Below are positions 11,019 through 19,369 of a stretch of DNA of 64,000 nucleotides, one piece after another. The DNA is from Floccifex porci (lineage in GTDB: Bacteria > Bacillota_I > Bacilli_A > Erysipelotrichales > Erysipelotrichaceae). The DNA is taken from assembly GCF_009696175.1 (NCBI RefSeq), contig NZ_VUMM01000001.1:124001-188000 (forward strand), in the 5' to 3' direction. Position numbers and translations under genes: made by a program. The number at the start of each line of letters is the position of its first letter. Position 1 is the stretch's first letter. Below the pieces are notes generated by a model, which was given only the letters and a program-made list of their open reading frames with translations, did no database searches and had not been told where the DNA came from.

Positions 11019-11048
11019 TTGCACTTTAAATGGTAGTTATGGTAGAAT
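11019..11048 (+). promoter_or_regulatory. rpmG promoter
   Basis: TTGCAC (11019-11024), 18-bp spacer, TAGAAT (11043-11048), followed by a short leader carrying AAGGAGG before the rpmG ATG. Confidence 0.6.
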
Positions 11049-11077
11049 ATTGAAGCAATATGTAAGGAGGTCAGACC

Positions 11078-11227
11078 ATGAGAGATCGTATTATTTTTAA
11101 ATGTTCTGTTTGTGGTAATGAAAACTACATCGGTACAAGAAATAAAAAGAAACATCCTGATAAGATGGTTATTAAAAAATATTGTCCTAAATGTAATCAA
11201 AAAACTGATCATAAGGAGAAAAAATAA
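11078..11227 (+). CDS. rpmG: 50S ribosomal protein L33, zinc-ribbon form
   Basis: A 49-aa basic protein of the large ribosomal subunit. It reads MRDRIIFKCSVCG at the start and ends with YCPKC and a Lys-rich tail. The two CxxC pairs (KCSVCG, YCPKCN) mark the Zn-binding form of L33. Strong AAGGAGG 8 nt upstream of the ATG, its own promoter, and a terminator immediately after the stop codon support a real, separately expressed gene. Confidence 0.93.
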   Translation: MRDRIIFKCSVCGNENYIGTRNKKKHPDKMVIKKYCPKCNQKTDHKEKK

Positions 11228-11228
11228 G

Positions 11229-11251
11229 AAAGACCGAGTATGGTCTTTTTT
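11229..11251 (+). terminator. rpmG terminator
   Basis: AAAGACC, 6-nt loop, GGTCTTT followed by more T residues, directly after the rpmG stop codon. Confidence 0.8.
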
Positions 11252-11261
11252 AGTATAGTCT

Positions 11262-11864
11262 ATGAAAGTACTCACATATACATTAGGTCCAGTTCAGGCA
11301 AACTGTTATATTTTAATTGAAAATAATCATGCTTTGATTATCGACCCAGGGGACAGTTTTGATATTCAAAAGCTGATTGATCAGGAAAACATTACTATTG
11401 ATGCGATTGTTTTAACACATGTACATTTTGATCACTTTTCAGGTTTAGAATCTTTATGTAAAAACATTTCCTGTGACATTTACTGTAATGAAAAAGAATT
11501 TGATTTTTTTATGAATCCATATTTGAATGCATCCAGTCATTTTATGTATCCAGTTACATATTCCTGTCAGCCAATCGCTGTAAAAGAAGGTGTTATAAAA
11601 ATTGGTACATTTGAAATGGAAGCTATTTATTGTCCAGGACATACGACTGGTTCTACTGTCTATCGCTATAAAAATTTATTATTTACAGGAGATGTACTAT
11701 TTAAAGGATCAATTGGTCGTTGTGATTTAGAAACGGGTTCTTTTACAGAAATGAAACAATCCATTCAGAAAATAAAAGAAATAAAAGAAAATTTGTATAT
11801 TTTACCTGGACATGGTCCTCTCTCTACTTTAGATGAAGAAAAGAAAGAAAATCCATATTTTTAA
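11262..11864 (+). CDS. Metallo-beta-lactamase-fold hydrolase (YqgX/glyoxalase II-like)
   Basis: Zinc hydrolase of the hydroxyacylglutathione-hydrolase-like group; the true substrate in Firmicutes is uncertain. Metal-binding motifs are THVHFDHFSG (HxHxDH), CPGHTTGS, GDVLFKGSIGR and LPGHGP. 200 aa, usual for YqgX. No SD is visible before the ATG, so the mRNA may be leaderless or weakly translated. In B. subtilis yqgX is also found near comGA, so its place before the comG operon looks conserved rather than accidental. Confidence 0.88.
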   Translation: MKVLTYTLGPVQANCYILIENNHALIIDPGDSFDIQKLIDQENITIDAIVLTHVHFDHFSGLESLCKNISCDIYCNEKEFDFFMNPYLNASSHFMYPVTYSCQPIAVKEGVIKIGTFEMEAIYCPGHTTGSTVYRYKNLLFTGDVLFKGSIGRCDLETGSFTEMKQSIQKIKEIKENLYILPGHGPLSTLDEEKKENPYF

Positions 11865-11883
11865 AAAATATGGTTTTTTTTTA
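11849..11883 (+). terminator. Terminator overlapping the end of the hydrolase gene
   Basis: CCATATTTTT / AAAAATATGG repeat around the TAA stop codon, followed by eight T residues. It would separate the hydrolase from comGA. Confidence 0.65.
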
Positions 11884-11900
11884 CTCTTTTTTGAAATTTT

Positions 11901-11908
11901 TTCGAATA
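11901..11908 (+). promoter_or_regulatory. Possible competence-type -10 box (cin-box-like) before comGA
   Basis: TTCGAATA matches the streptococcal/lactococcal late-competence box TACGAATA at 7 of 8 positions and follows a T-rich stretch. It ends 8 nt before the comGA ATG, which has no SD, so a leaderless transcript would be implied. Speculative: an 8-bp AT-rich motif can occur by chance. Confidence 0.3.
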
Positions 11909-11916
11909 TTAATAAT

Positions 11917-12900
11917 ATGGAACAATTATTAAAAGATTTAATTCAATTCGCATTAAATAAAAGAAGTACAGATATTCATTTTATTCTTTCTAATCATCAA
12001 TTAAAAATCACATTAAGAACACCGAATGGATTTGAATCACTGATACAGGATATATGGAATGAGTCTTTTTTTGAATATTTAAAATATAAGTCACATTTTG
12101 ATTTAACAAATCCATATCTTCCACAAAGTGGACAATTTTCTATCTTTCTGAAAAAAGAAATATTCTGTCGCTTTTCTTTAATCGTAAATCAGCAGCTGCA
12201 AACAGGGGTTTTAAGAATCCTGAATATGAATCTGGATCTGAAAATTGATGAATTGTGTCATGATTCAGAAGTCATTCAATATTTTCATTCTTTAACCTGT
12301 AAGAGAAGTGGGCTGGTCATATTCAGTGGTCCTACAGGATCGGGAAAGACAACTACTTTACATGCAATCTTACATGAAATCAGTCTTCAGGGACTTCATA
12401 AAGTGGTTAGTTTGGAAGACCCTGTAGAAATTAAAGACAATTATTATTTACAGCTGCAGATCAATGAAGCACAAGGATTTACGTATGAGAAAGGAATAGA
12501 AGAATTATTGCGACACGATCCAGATGTAATATTTATTGGGGAGACCCGAAACACGTATACCGCTCAAATGGTACTGAGAGCCTGTCTGACAGGACATTTT
12601 GTATTTACAACCATACATGCGAAAAACGGGTTAGAGACCATTGAACGTTTAATGGATCTAGGTCTACCATACAAAGAATTAAAAATGGTTCTCACAGCTG
12701 TAATATCCCAAAGATTGTATTCGTCAAAAAATGGAAGGGAGTGTATATATGAAATTCTATCGAACGAACAGCTTCAATACGCATTTGAAAATCGAAAATA
12801 CAGTCCAGATTTTGAAAATCTTAAAAGAAAAATTCAAAAAAATATTGAAAATGGAAATCTCATTGACCAGCAGGCAAGATACGATTTGTTGGATCTATGA
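11917..12900 (+). CDS. comGA: Competence pilus assembly ATPase ComGA
   Basis: Hexameric GspE/PilB-family ATPase that powers assembly of the transformation pseudopilus at the membrane. Seen are Walker A (SGPTGSGKTTT), an Asp box/Walker B region (DPDVIFIGETR) and a His box (GHFVFTTIHAKNGLETIERL). About 327 aa, as expected for ComGA, which lacks the longer GspE N-terminal domain. The start at MEQLLKDLIQFA is inferred from homology; there is no SD. The last 50 nt overlap comGB. First gene of comGA-GB-GC-GD-GE-GF-GG. Confidence 0.93.
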   Translation: MEQLLKDLIQFALNKRSTDIHFILSNHQLKITLRTPNGFESLIQDIWNESFFEYLKYKSHFDLTNPYLPQSGQFSIFLKKEIFCRFSLIVNQQLQTGVLRILNMNLDLKIDELCHDSEVIQYFHSLTCKRSGLVIFSGPTGSGKTTTLHAILHEISLQGLHKVVSLEDPVEIKDNYYLQLQINEAQGFTYEKGIEELLRHDPDVIFIGETRNTYTAQMVLRACLTGHFVFTTIHAKNGLETIERLMDLGLPYKELKMVLTAVISQRLYSSKNGRECIYEILSNEQLQYAFENRKYSPDFENLKRKIQKNIENGNLIDQQARYDLLDL

Positions 12901-13816
12901 ACAGGAAATTAAGGATTTTTATTTATTACTGGATCATGGATTGGATATTCAGACTATGATTTCTCTGTGTTTTAAAAATGGAGATTCGATTATTAAAAAA
13001 TTAGAAAATGGAATTTCGTTAAATGAATCTTTCTGTTTTAAAAATAAAAATTTTGAAAATACATTTCGTTTTTTTTCTTCCTTTTTACCAGTCAAACAAT
13101 CGATTTATTCTACTTTCCAATTTATGGATGATTCATATGGTTTTATTAAGAAATGTCTAAAACAGCTGATCTATCCATCGTTCATATTCTTATTCTGTTT
13201 TTTTATGATATATTTTTTATCCGAATCTATTCTTCCTTTTATGGATTCATTTACCAGTGATAACAGACTGTCTTTCTTTATTTATCTATTAAAATATATA
13301 TATACATTTATCCTTCTTTTTCTTTTATTTCTGATTGTATCTTTTCTAATCTTATATAAAAATCACTCTCTTACTTTTTTATTTCAGAAAATAAGCCTCT
13401 TTAGAAAAATGTTGACCCATCAGTTCTGTATTATTTTTATAAATCTATTAAAAGCAGGTATTGATACCTCTACGATTTTATCTTATATGGAAAAAATAAA
13501 ATCACATTACTTAAATCATCTCATTGTAAAGCCTTTATTTGAAGGTTTACAGAAAGGACATACACTTGAAACAATCATAAAAAAGAATTCTTATATGGAT
13601 GAACATTTTCTTCATTTTTATACAATCGGAATACAAAACAATAATTTAATAGAAGTATTAGAAATATATATAAATCGAACAAAAAATCAAATGGAAACTT
13701 ATACAAAAAAATTTTCAGTATATGTTCAGATTTTTTCTTATACCAGTGTAGGACTGATTGCCATTTTAGTTTATCAGATTATGTTTTATCCATTAAATAT
13801 GTTAAGTGGAATATAG
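12851..13816 (+). CDS. comGB: Competence pilus platform protein ComGB
   Basis: Polytopic type II secretion F-domain protein that seats the pilus in the membrane. Three strongly hydrophobic blocks are visible (around IYPSFIFLFCFFMIYFL, YIYTFILLFLLFLIVSFLIL and SYTSVGLIAILVYQIMF). About 321 aa from this ATG, typical for ComGB. Start is uncertain: an in-frame ATG at 12749 is preceded by AAGGGAG and would extend the protein by 34 residues and overlap comGA by about 150 nt. Homologues begin near the chosen start. Confidence 0.85.
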   Translation: MEISLTSRQDTICWIYEQEIKDFYLLLDHGLDIQTMISLCFKNGDSIIKKLENGISLNESFCFKNKNFENTFRFFSSFLPVKQSIYSTFQFMDDSYGFIKKCLKQLIYPSFIFLFCFFMIYFLSESILPFMDSFTSDNRLSFFIYLLKYIYTFILLFLLFLIVSFLILYKNHSLTFLFQKISLFRKMLTHQFCIIFINLLKAGIDTSTILSYMEKIKSHYLNHLIVKPLFEGLQKGHTLETIIKKNSYMDEHFLHFYTIGIQNNNLIEVLEIYINRTKNQMETYTKKFSVYVQIFSYTSVGLIAILVYQIMFYPLNMLSGI

Positions 13817-13825
13817 GAGGGAAAT

Positions 13826-14122
13826 ATGAAACGAAACGCATTTACGATTTTAGAAATGATGGTTGTATTATTAATTGTTGCGATTCTACTTTTTATAACT
13901 TTACCAAATATACAGCAGAAAGAGAAAATTATACGTAATAAAGGATGCCAGGCACTGATTGAAATTGTGAACAGCCAGATTTTACTGTATGAAATAGATG
14001 AAGAAAAAACACCGGATACAGTACAGGAATTAATTGATCAGGGATATTTAAAACAAGGACAGGATGTCTGTCCAAATGGACAGGAGATTGTGATTGAAAA
14101 TGGACAAGCCCGTTCACAATAA
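13826..14122 (+). CDS. comGC: Major competence pseudopilin ComGC
   Basis: Main subunit of the DNA-uptake pseudopilus. Type IV prepilin signal: short basic leader MKRNA, then FTILEMMVVLLIVAILL, with cleavage expected before the Phe and the conserved Glu at +5 of the mature protein. 98 aa, usual size for ComGC. Two Cys residues (in KGCQAL and QDVCPNG) may form the disulphide known in B. subtilis ComGC. GGAGG upstream of the ATG. Needs a prepilin peptidase (ComC), not in this window. Confidence 0.93.
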   Translation: MKRNAFTILEMMVVLLIVAILLFITLPNIQQKEKIIRNKGCQALIEIVNSQILLYEIDEEKTPDTVQELIDQGYLKQGQDVCPNGQEIVIENGQARSQ

Positions 14123-14483
14123 TGGATATACGTTGATGGAAATGTTAATGGTTTTACTGATTGTGACCCTTTTTTCCATTCCGGTTTCGCTTCAAAAAGA
14201 TCATTTAACTCTTTTTATGAAAAAGATGAAAATGTATTCCATAGCTGTTCAGTGCAATGCCTTTCAATTAAAAGAGGTAAAGACAATTCGTATAGGGAAC
14301 AAAGAAGCTCTCTTTGATGATAAATTATTTTATTATCCAGATACGATATCCTGCAACAGTGTCACCTTCCATTATAATGAGAATGGAAATATTTCACAGG
14401 CATTATCGTATACATGTAAAGATTCCAGCCATAAGATGAAAATGATATACCAGTTAGGAAGTGGAAGAGTACGTTATGAATAA
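14100..14483 (+). CDS. comGD: Minor competence pseudopilin ComGD
   Basis: Prepilin-like protein with N-terminal GYTLMEMLMVLLIVTLFSIP, the class III signal and hydrophobic helix, followed by a small variable domain. About 127 aa. The ATG lies inside the end of comGC (overlap about 23 nt), with AGGAG upstream. Assigned to comGD by operon position and by the TLxEML motif. Confidence 0.82.
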   Translation: MDKPVHNNGYTLMEMLMVLLIVTLFSIPVSLQKDHLTLFMKKMKMYSIAVQCNAFQLKEVKTIRIGNKEALFDDKLFYYPDTISCNSVTFHYNENGNISQALSYTCKDSSHKMKMIYQLGSGRVRYE

Positions 14484-14631
14484 TGGTTTTTCTTTAATGG
14501 AAAGTATCCTGGCCTTATTAATTGTATCAATCTGTATACAGATTTTGATAGGATGTATCTGTTCCATTTCAAATCAGGAAGAAAGGATTCTCAATGAAAA
14601 AATCGAAAAGAAATGGTTTTACTCTGATTGA
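14476..14631 (+). CDS. comGE: Short ComGE-like pseudopilin (51 aa)
   Basis: A small ORF between comGD and comGF. It starts MNNGFSLMESILALLIVSI, a type IV prepilin signal with the conserved Glu after Met, and ends after a short basic tail. It overlaps comGD by 8 nt and comGF by 38 nt, as is usual in comG operons. At 51 aa it is about half the normal ComGE length (about 100-115 aa), lacking most of the globular part. It may be a minimal working minor pilin or a truncated one; no frameshift that would restore length is evident. Confidence 0.72.
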   Translation: MNNGFSLMESILALLIVSICIQILIGCICSISNQEERILNEKIEKKWFYSD

Positions 14632-14986
14632 AACTTTACTGGCCTTATTGATCTGTTCGGTTGTTTCCTTATTATGTGTATGCCTGATTCAGACTTCATA
14701 TAAATTGTTTTCTATTACCTCTATTCATCAGCATCAGCTTGCGATATTACAGATTCGTCAGATTTGTTCTTTATCAAATAATATAAATGTTTCAGATGGA
14801 AACTTATCCATGTTATATCAAAGAAAAAATATTACGATTTCTTATAAAAACAATCGTCTTGTGCAGGAAGATGGATATGTAATATGGATGGATGATTTAG
14901 ATTCAGCTGTATTTTATAAAATAGATGAAGATATATATTTGGAATGGGAAGCTTATGGGAAAGCATATCAGGCACAAATCACCTAA
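14594..14986 (+). CDS. comGF: Minor competence pseudopilin ComGF
   Basis: Prepilin-like N-terminus (KRNGFTLIETLLALLICSVV), then a soluble domain of about 95 aa typical of ComGF. GAAAGGA upstream of the ATG. Overlaps comGE and comGG. Family assignment relies on position (sixth gene of the operon), length of 130 aa and the pilin signal. Confidence 0.8.
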   Translation: MKKSKRNGFTLIETLLALLICSVVSLLCVCLIQTSYKLFSITSIHQHQLAILQIRQICSLSNNINVSDGNLSMLYQRKNITISYKNNRLVQEDGYVIWMDDLDSAVFYKIDEDIYLEWEAYGKAYQAQIT

Positions 14987-15344
14987 TGGATATTCATTGT
15001 ATATGAGTCTAATCTGTTTTTTTCTGATGCTGCAATGTGTTGTATTTGTTTGTCTTTATACTATGGAATCTACAAATCTGATCTTATGTAATAAACAATC
15101 TATTATGGATTTGTCCTGTATATCACAGGCAAGGGGGATGATTGAATATAATACATGGATACGAAATTGTTCGAAAGATCAAAGTCAACTCATTCTGGAA
15201 AAACAGATGGAAATACAGGGAAAAAATGTATATTTTAAAGATTGTGAAACTTATATATTGTGTCAATATGAACAGATTCAAATGCGTATATATTATGATG
15301 ATCATTTCGTTTCTGGTTTAGAAATAACTAAAAATGTTGACTAG
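14955..15344 (+). CDS. comGG: ComGG-like membrane protein
   Basis: Last gene of the comG operon. A basic N-terminus (MGKHIRHKSPNGYSLY) precedes a hydrophobic helix (MSLICFFLMLQCVVFVCLY) and a small domain with several Cys residues. About 129 aa from the ATG at 14955, chosen for its GGAAG site; an upstream in-frame ATG lacks one. The conserved Glu of pilin signals is absent, which is normal for ComGG. Named by position. Its stop codon overlaps the -35 box of the leuS promoter. Confidence 0.68.
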   Translation: MGKHIRHKSPNGYSLYMSLICFFLMLQCVVFVCLYTMESTNLILCNKQSIMDLSCISQARGMIEYNTWIRNCSKDQSQLILEKQMEIQGKNVYFKDCETYILCQYEQIQMRIYYDDHFVSGLEITKNVD

Positions 15345-15364
15345 TCAGAAAAAAACAGTAAAAT
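15337..15364 (+). promoter_or_regulatory. leuS promoter
   Basis: TTGACT (15337-15342), 16-bp spacer, TAAAAT (15359-15364). It begins inside the end of the comG operon and reads into the T-box leader. Confidence 0.6.
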
Positions 15365-15394
15365 GGTACATGTAGACGATGATTTAGAGTAGTA

Positions 15395-15580
15395 AACAAA
15401 AATTTCTTGATAGAGAGTCAATGGCTGGTGGAAATTGATAAGAACGATTGTTGAACTTGCTAAGGAGTTGGTAATAAAGTTACCCGTAATTCTTGCGATA
15501 AAAGAGAAAGAGTGTTCCGAAAGGAAAACTAAGGTGGTACCGCGTTTATAACGTCCTTAGACAAGGACGTTTTTTTAGTA
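15395..15580 (+). promoter_or_regulatory. T-box riboswitch, leucine (leuS leader)
   Basis: tRNA-sensing transcription antitermination leader. AGAGAG and GGCTGGTGG elements of stem I are present; the specifier is CTT (15456-15458, in GAACTTGC), a Leu codon. The T-box core AAGGTGGTACCGCG starts at 15531, followed by the terminator hairpin AACGTCCTT / AAGGACGTT and seven T residues (about 15550-15577). Uncharged tRNA-Leu should allow read-through into leuS. Confidence 0.92.
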
Positions 15581-15592
15581 GGAGGAAATATA

Positions 15593-18007
15593 ATGTATAA
15601 TCATCAGGAAATTGAGAAGAAATGGCAAAAATACTGGGAAGAACATGAAACATTTAAGACGGATATCTGGGATTTTTCAAAACCTAAATTTTATGCATTG
15701 GATATGTTCCCATACCCATCAGGTGTAGGGTTGCATGCTGGTCATCCAGAAGGATATACGGCAACAGATATTGTGTCTCGAATGAAACGTATGCAGGGGT
15801 ACAATGTACTGCATCCAATGGGATACGACTCTTTTGGTTTGCCTGCTGAACAGTATGCTGTACAGACTGGAAACAATCCAAATGGATTCACACAGAAAAA
15901 TATTGAGTATTTTACCAGTCAGCTAAAAGAATTAGGTTTTGATTATGACTGGAGTAGAATGGTCGCAACCAGTGATCCAGAATTTTATCATTGGACACAA
16001 TGGATTTTCAAACAGTTATATAAAGATGGGTATGCCAAATATGTAGATATGCCTGTCAACTGGTGTGAAGAATTGGGAACGGTTTTATCAAATGATGAAG
16101 TCATTGATGGAAAAAGTGAAAGAGGTGGATACCCAGTTGTTCGTAAAAATATGAAACAATTGTGTATTGATCAGCCTGCCTTTGCTCAGAGATTACTGGA
16201 TGGTCTGGATGAAATTGACTGGCCAGAATCCACAAAGGAAATGCAGAGAAACTGGATTGGTAAATCAACAGGGGTTGAAGTTGAATTTCAGATTGTGGGA
16301 GGAGGAAAATTCTCTATCTTTACAACCTGCATTGAAACCATCTATGGTATTACATTTATGGTATTGGCTCCAGATGGAAATCTGGTTCAGGAATTAATGC
16401 CTCGTATTCAAAATCAGGAAGAAGTAAAAGCTTATATTCAGGAAACCATCTCAAAATCCGATATGGATCGTACTGAATTAAATAAAGGAAAGACTGGTTG
16501 TCGCTTAGAAGGCATAAAAGCTATCAATCCTGTAAACGGAAAAGAAGTGGAAGTATTTATAGGAGATTTTGTCCTTGCTAATTATGGAACAGGGGCTGTT
16601 ATGGCAGTACCTAGTCATGACCAGCGTGACTTTGAATACGCCATTGCTCATAATATTGAAATGATTCAGGTTATTGATGGACAAGATGTAAGCGAACATG
16701 CATTCGAAAAACAGGATTATTTAGGAAAAGGATGTAAACTGATTAATTCAGAAGAATTCACAGGTTTAACAGTGGAAGAAGCAAAAGTGGCTATCACAAA
16801 AAAATTAGTGAATATGGGTATCGCAAAAGAAACGATCAATTATCGTTTCCGTGAATGGATCTTTGCTCGTCAACGTTATTGGGGAGAACCAGTTCCAATT
16901 GTGCATATGGAAAATGGACAGGATTATGTTCTGGAAGATGATGAACTTCCTTTGATTTTACCAGAGCTAGAAGATTATAAAGGACATAATGGACAGGCTC
17001 CACTTGAAAACGCTCAGGAATGGAAACAATATGAAAAAGATGGATTTAAAGGAAAACGAGAAACAAGTACTATGCCGGGAAGTGCAGGAAGCAGCTGGTA
17101 TTTCTTACGTTACATTGACCCGCATAATAGTTCAGAATTTGCCAATTATGAATTATTGAAACACTGGATGCCAGTGGATTTATATGTAGGGGGTCCAGAA
17201 CATGCCGTTGGACATTTAATGTATTCTCGTATCTGGAATAATTATCTTTATGATAAAGGTTTATCTCCTGTAAAAGAACCATTTAAAAAGCTTGTTCATC
17301 AGGGAATGATTTTAGGAGAAAACGGAATCAAAATGGGTAAACGCTATCCTGAATATGTTGTTAATCCAAGTGATATCGTAAAACAGTATGGAGCAGATAC
17401 GCTTCGTCTATATGAAATGTTTATGGGACCATTAGAAGCCAGCAAACCTTGGAATTCAAAAGGGGTAGAAGGGGCAAAGAAATGGTTAGAAAGAGTCTAT
17501 CGTATATTGATTGAAAGTGATAAATTATCCAATACTAACTCTCATGAACTTGATTATATCTATAATCAGACAGTAAAGAAAGTAACGAATGACTTTGAAA
17601 CATTGGGATTCAATACTGCAATCAGTCAAATGATGGTTTTCATCAATGAATGTTACAAAGTTAATTCCATTTATAAGCCATATGCACAGGGATTAATTCA
17701 GATGTTAAGCTGTATTTGTCCTCATATTGGAGAAGAAATGTGGCAATTATTAGGACACGAAGAGTCGATTGCCTATGAACCTTGGCCAATTTATGATGAA
17801 TCAAAACTTGTATCTTCAACTTTCACTTGTGTTGTACAGGTAAATGGAAAAGTACGTGGAAAATTTGATGTTCCAACGGATACAGATCAGGAAGAATTAA
17901 AAGAAAAAGCTTTATCGCTGGAATCTGTCAAAAAACAGATTGATGGAAAAACCATTCGTAAAATTATTGTAGTCAAGGGCAAAATTGTAAATATTGTAGC
18001 CAACTAG
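15593..18007 (+). CDS. leuS: Leucyl-tRNA synthetase
   Basis: Class I synthetase charging tRNA-Leu. The HIGH signature is PSGVGLHAGHPEGY. The CP1 editing domain is present with GTGAVMAVPSHDQRDFE, but its threonine-rich motif reads TTCIETIYG rather than the common TTRPDTLFG. The KMSKS loop reads KMGKRYPEYVVNP. The anticodon-binding and C-terminal domains look complete; 804 aa is normal for bacteria. GGAGG precedes the ATG. Expression is controlled by the leucine T-box just upstream. Confidence 0.96.
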   Translation: MYNHQEIEKKWQKYWEEHETFKTDIWDFSKPKFYALDMFPYPSGVGLHAGHPEGYTATDIVSRMKRMQGYNVLHPMGYDSFGLPAEQYAVQTGNNPNGFTQKNIEYFTSQLKELGFDYDWSRMVATSDPEFYHWTQWIFKQLYKDGYAKYVDMPVNWCEELGTVLSNDEVIDGKSERGGYPVVRKNMKQLCIDQPAFAQRLLDGLDEIDWPESTKEMQRNWIGKSTGVEVEFQIVGGGKFSIFTTCIETIYGITFMVLAPDGNLVQELMPRIQNQEEVKAYIQETISKSDMDRTELNKGKTGCRLEGIKAINPVNGKEVEVFIGDFVLANYGTGAVMAVPSHDQRDFEYAIAHNIEMIQVIDGQDVSEHAFEKQDYLGKGCKLINSEEFTGLTVEEAKVAITKKLVNMGIAKETINYRFREWIFARQRYWGEPVPIVHMENGQDYVLEDDELPLILPELEDYKGHNGQAPLENAQEWKQYEKDGFKGKRETSTMPGSAGSSWYFLRYIDPHNSSEFANYELLKHWMPVDLYVGGPEHAVGHLMYSRIWNNYLYDKGLSPVKEPFKKLVHQGMILGENGIKMGKRYPEYVVNPSDIVKQYGADTLRLYEMFMGPLEASKPWNSKGVEGAKKWLERVYRILIESDKLSNTNSHELDYIYNQTVKKVTNDFETLGFNTAISQMMVFINECYKVNSIYKPYAQGLIQMLSCICPHIGEEMWQLLGHEESIAYEPWPIYDESKLVSSTFTCVVQVNGKVRGKFDVPTDTDQEELKEKALSLESVKKQIDGKTIRKIIVVKGKIVNIVAN

Positions 18008-18031
18008 GTGTTAGAAATAACACCTTTTTTT
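18007..18031 (+). terminator. leuS terminator
   Basis: GGTGTTA-GAAA-TAACACC tetraloop hairpin followed by seven T residues, starting at the leuS stop codon. Confidence 0.9.
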
Positions 18032-18057
18032 GATTTTAATCTGTTTTATGTTAAAAT
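18030..18057 (+). promoter_or_regulatory. Promoter of the FemABX gene
   Basis: TTGATT (18030-18035), 16-bp spacer, TAAAAT (18052-18057), just after the leuS terminator. Confidence 0.55.
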
Positions 18058-18081
18058 ATGTAAAAGATTGGTAGGTTGTAT

Positions 18082-19332
18082 ATGCAAATAAAAACAATAC
18101 ATTCAGATTTATATGAATCTTTTCTTGAAAAATATCCATATCAAAGTTTTTTACATTCTTCCTATGCGGGAAATAAACTAGAAAATGATGGATGGAATGT
18201 TGAATATTTAGGATATTTTAATCAGGAAGAATGCGTTGCCACTTGTTTACTGGCAACTCTTCCATTAATGAAAGTTTTTCGATATGCCTATATTCCTCGT
18301 GGTATGGCTATAGACTATAAAGAAAAAGGCTTGCTGCAAGCTTTTATTCGTGATTTAAAAAGATACTTAAAGAAAAAGAACGTTGTGTTTTTAGAAATTG
18401 ATCCCAATATTCCATATCAGCAAAGAGATAAAGATGGTAAAATTGTTGAAAATGGATTGAATAATTTTGAAATCGTAAACAATTTAAAGTCTTGTGGTTT
18501 TATTCATTTACCTATGAAAAAAGGTTATGATTCCAGAAAACAATGCCGCTGGATATCAGGCATTGATTTAACGGATCGAAGTGCTGAAGAAGTTTTTTCA
18601 GAATTTTCCTATATGACCCGTCAGGATATTCGTACTTCTAATAAATATCAGGTACAAGTACGTGAACTGCAAAAAGATGAACTATATATATTAGATCAGA
18701 TGGAAAAACAAACCAGTCAGCATCAGGGATTTGAAGCAAGTACATTAACCTATTATCAGGATTTGTATACGTATTATAAAAATCATGTGAAAACTCTATA
18801 TGCCTATCTGGATCTGAATTTATATGGGAATAAAATTAAAAGTGAACTGTCTAAAGTAGAAACCAGTATTGAAAAGACAAAAGAATTTCTTGAAAAGAAT
18901 CCAAATTCTACAAAAAAAATTAATCGTTTAAAAACTGATGAAGAATATTATCAGTCTTTACAAAAAAAGATTGAAAATATATCGAATCTATATTCTAAAT
19001 ATGGAAATGAAGTTCCTTTGGCCTGCTGCTTATTTATTGAATATGGTAAAGAAGTTGTTTATCTTGTTGGGGCCAGCAATTATGAATGTCGTAATTTTAA
19101 AGGACCTTATGCTGTACAATGGGAAATGATACAGCAAGCCATTAAAAAAGGATATACTTATTATAACTTTTATGGAATCAGTGGATATTTTAATGAAGGA
19201 GAACAAGGATATGGTGTCTTTGATTATAAACGAGGATACAATGCAATCGTTACTGAATATATTGGCAATTTTGTTCTTCCAATTCAGAAACCAATATTTA
19301 ACATCTATAAAAAGTTAAAAAAAGAACTATGA
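18082..19332 (+). CDS. FemABX/MurM-family lipid II aminoacyltransferase
   Basis: Probably adds amino acids from aminoacyl-tRNA to the lipid II stem peptide, building the interpeptide bridge. Two GNAT-like halves typical of FemA/FemX/MurM are recognisable: N-terminal SFLHSSYAGNKLENDGW and YAYIPRGMAIDY, and C-terminal YNFYGISGYF with GVFDYKRGYNAIVTEYIG. Between them lies a charged coiled-coil hairpin (about residues 245-305) that in related enzymes binds tRNA. 416 aa is normal. The amino acid added cannot be read from sequence. Start ATG 18082 preferred over an upstream TTG. Confidence 0.88.
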   Translation: MQIKTIHSDLYESFLEKYPYQSFLHSSYAGNKLENDGWNVEYLGYFNQEECVATCLLATLPLMKVFRYAYIPRGMAIDYKEKGLLQAFIRDLKRYLKKKNVVFLEIDPNIPYQQRDKDGKIVENGLNNFEIVNNLKSCGFIHLPMKKGYDSRKQCRWISGIDLTDRSAEEVFSEFSYMTRQDIRTSNKYQVQVRELQKDELYILDQMEKQTSQHQGFEASTLTYYQDLYTYYKNHVKTLYAYLDLNLYGNKIKSELSKVETSIEKTKEFLEKNPNSTKKINRLKTDEEYYQSLQKKIENISNLYSKYGNEVPLACCLFIEYGKEVVYLVGASNYECRNFKGPYAVQWEMIQQAIKKGYTYYNFYGISGYFNEGEQGYGVFDYKRGYNAIVTEYIGNFVLPIQKPIFNIYKKLKKEL

Positions 19333-19369
19333 TTTGAATACGGTTTGATGTATAATCAATGCAAATGCT

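Noticed and set aside
14476-14631. comGE as a frameshifted, broken longer gene
   Set aside because: The downstream DNA is occupied by the start of comGF and no alternative frame continues a ComGE-like domain, so a short ORF is the simpler reading.
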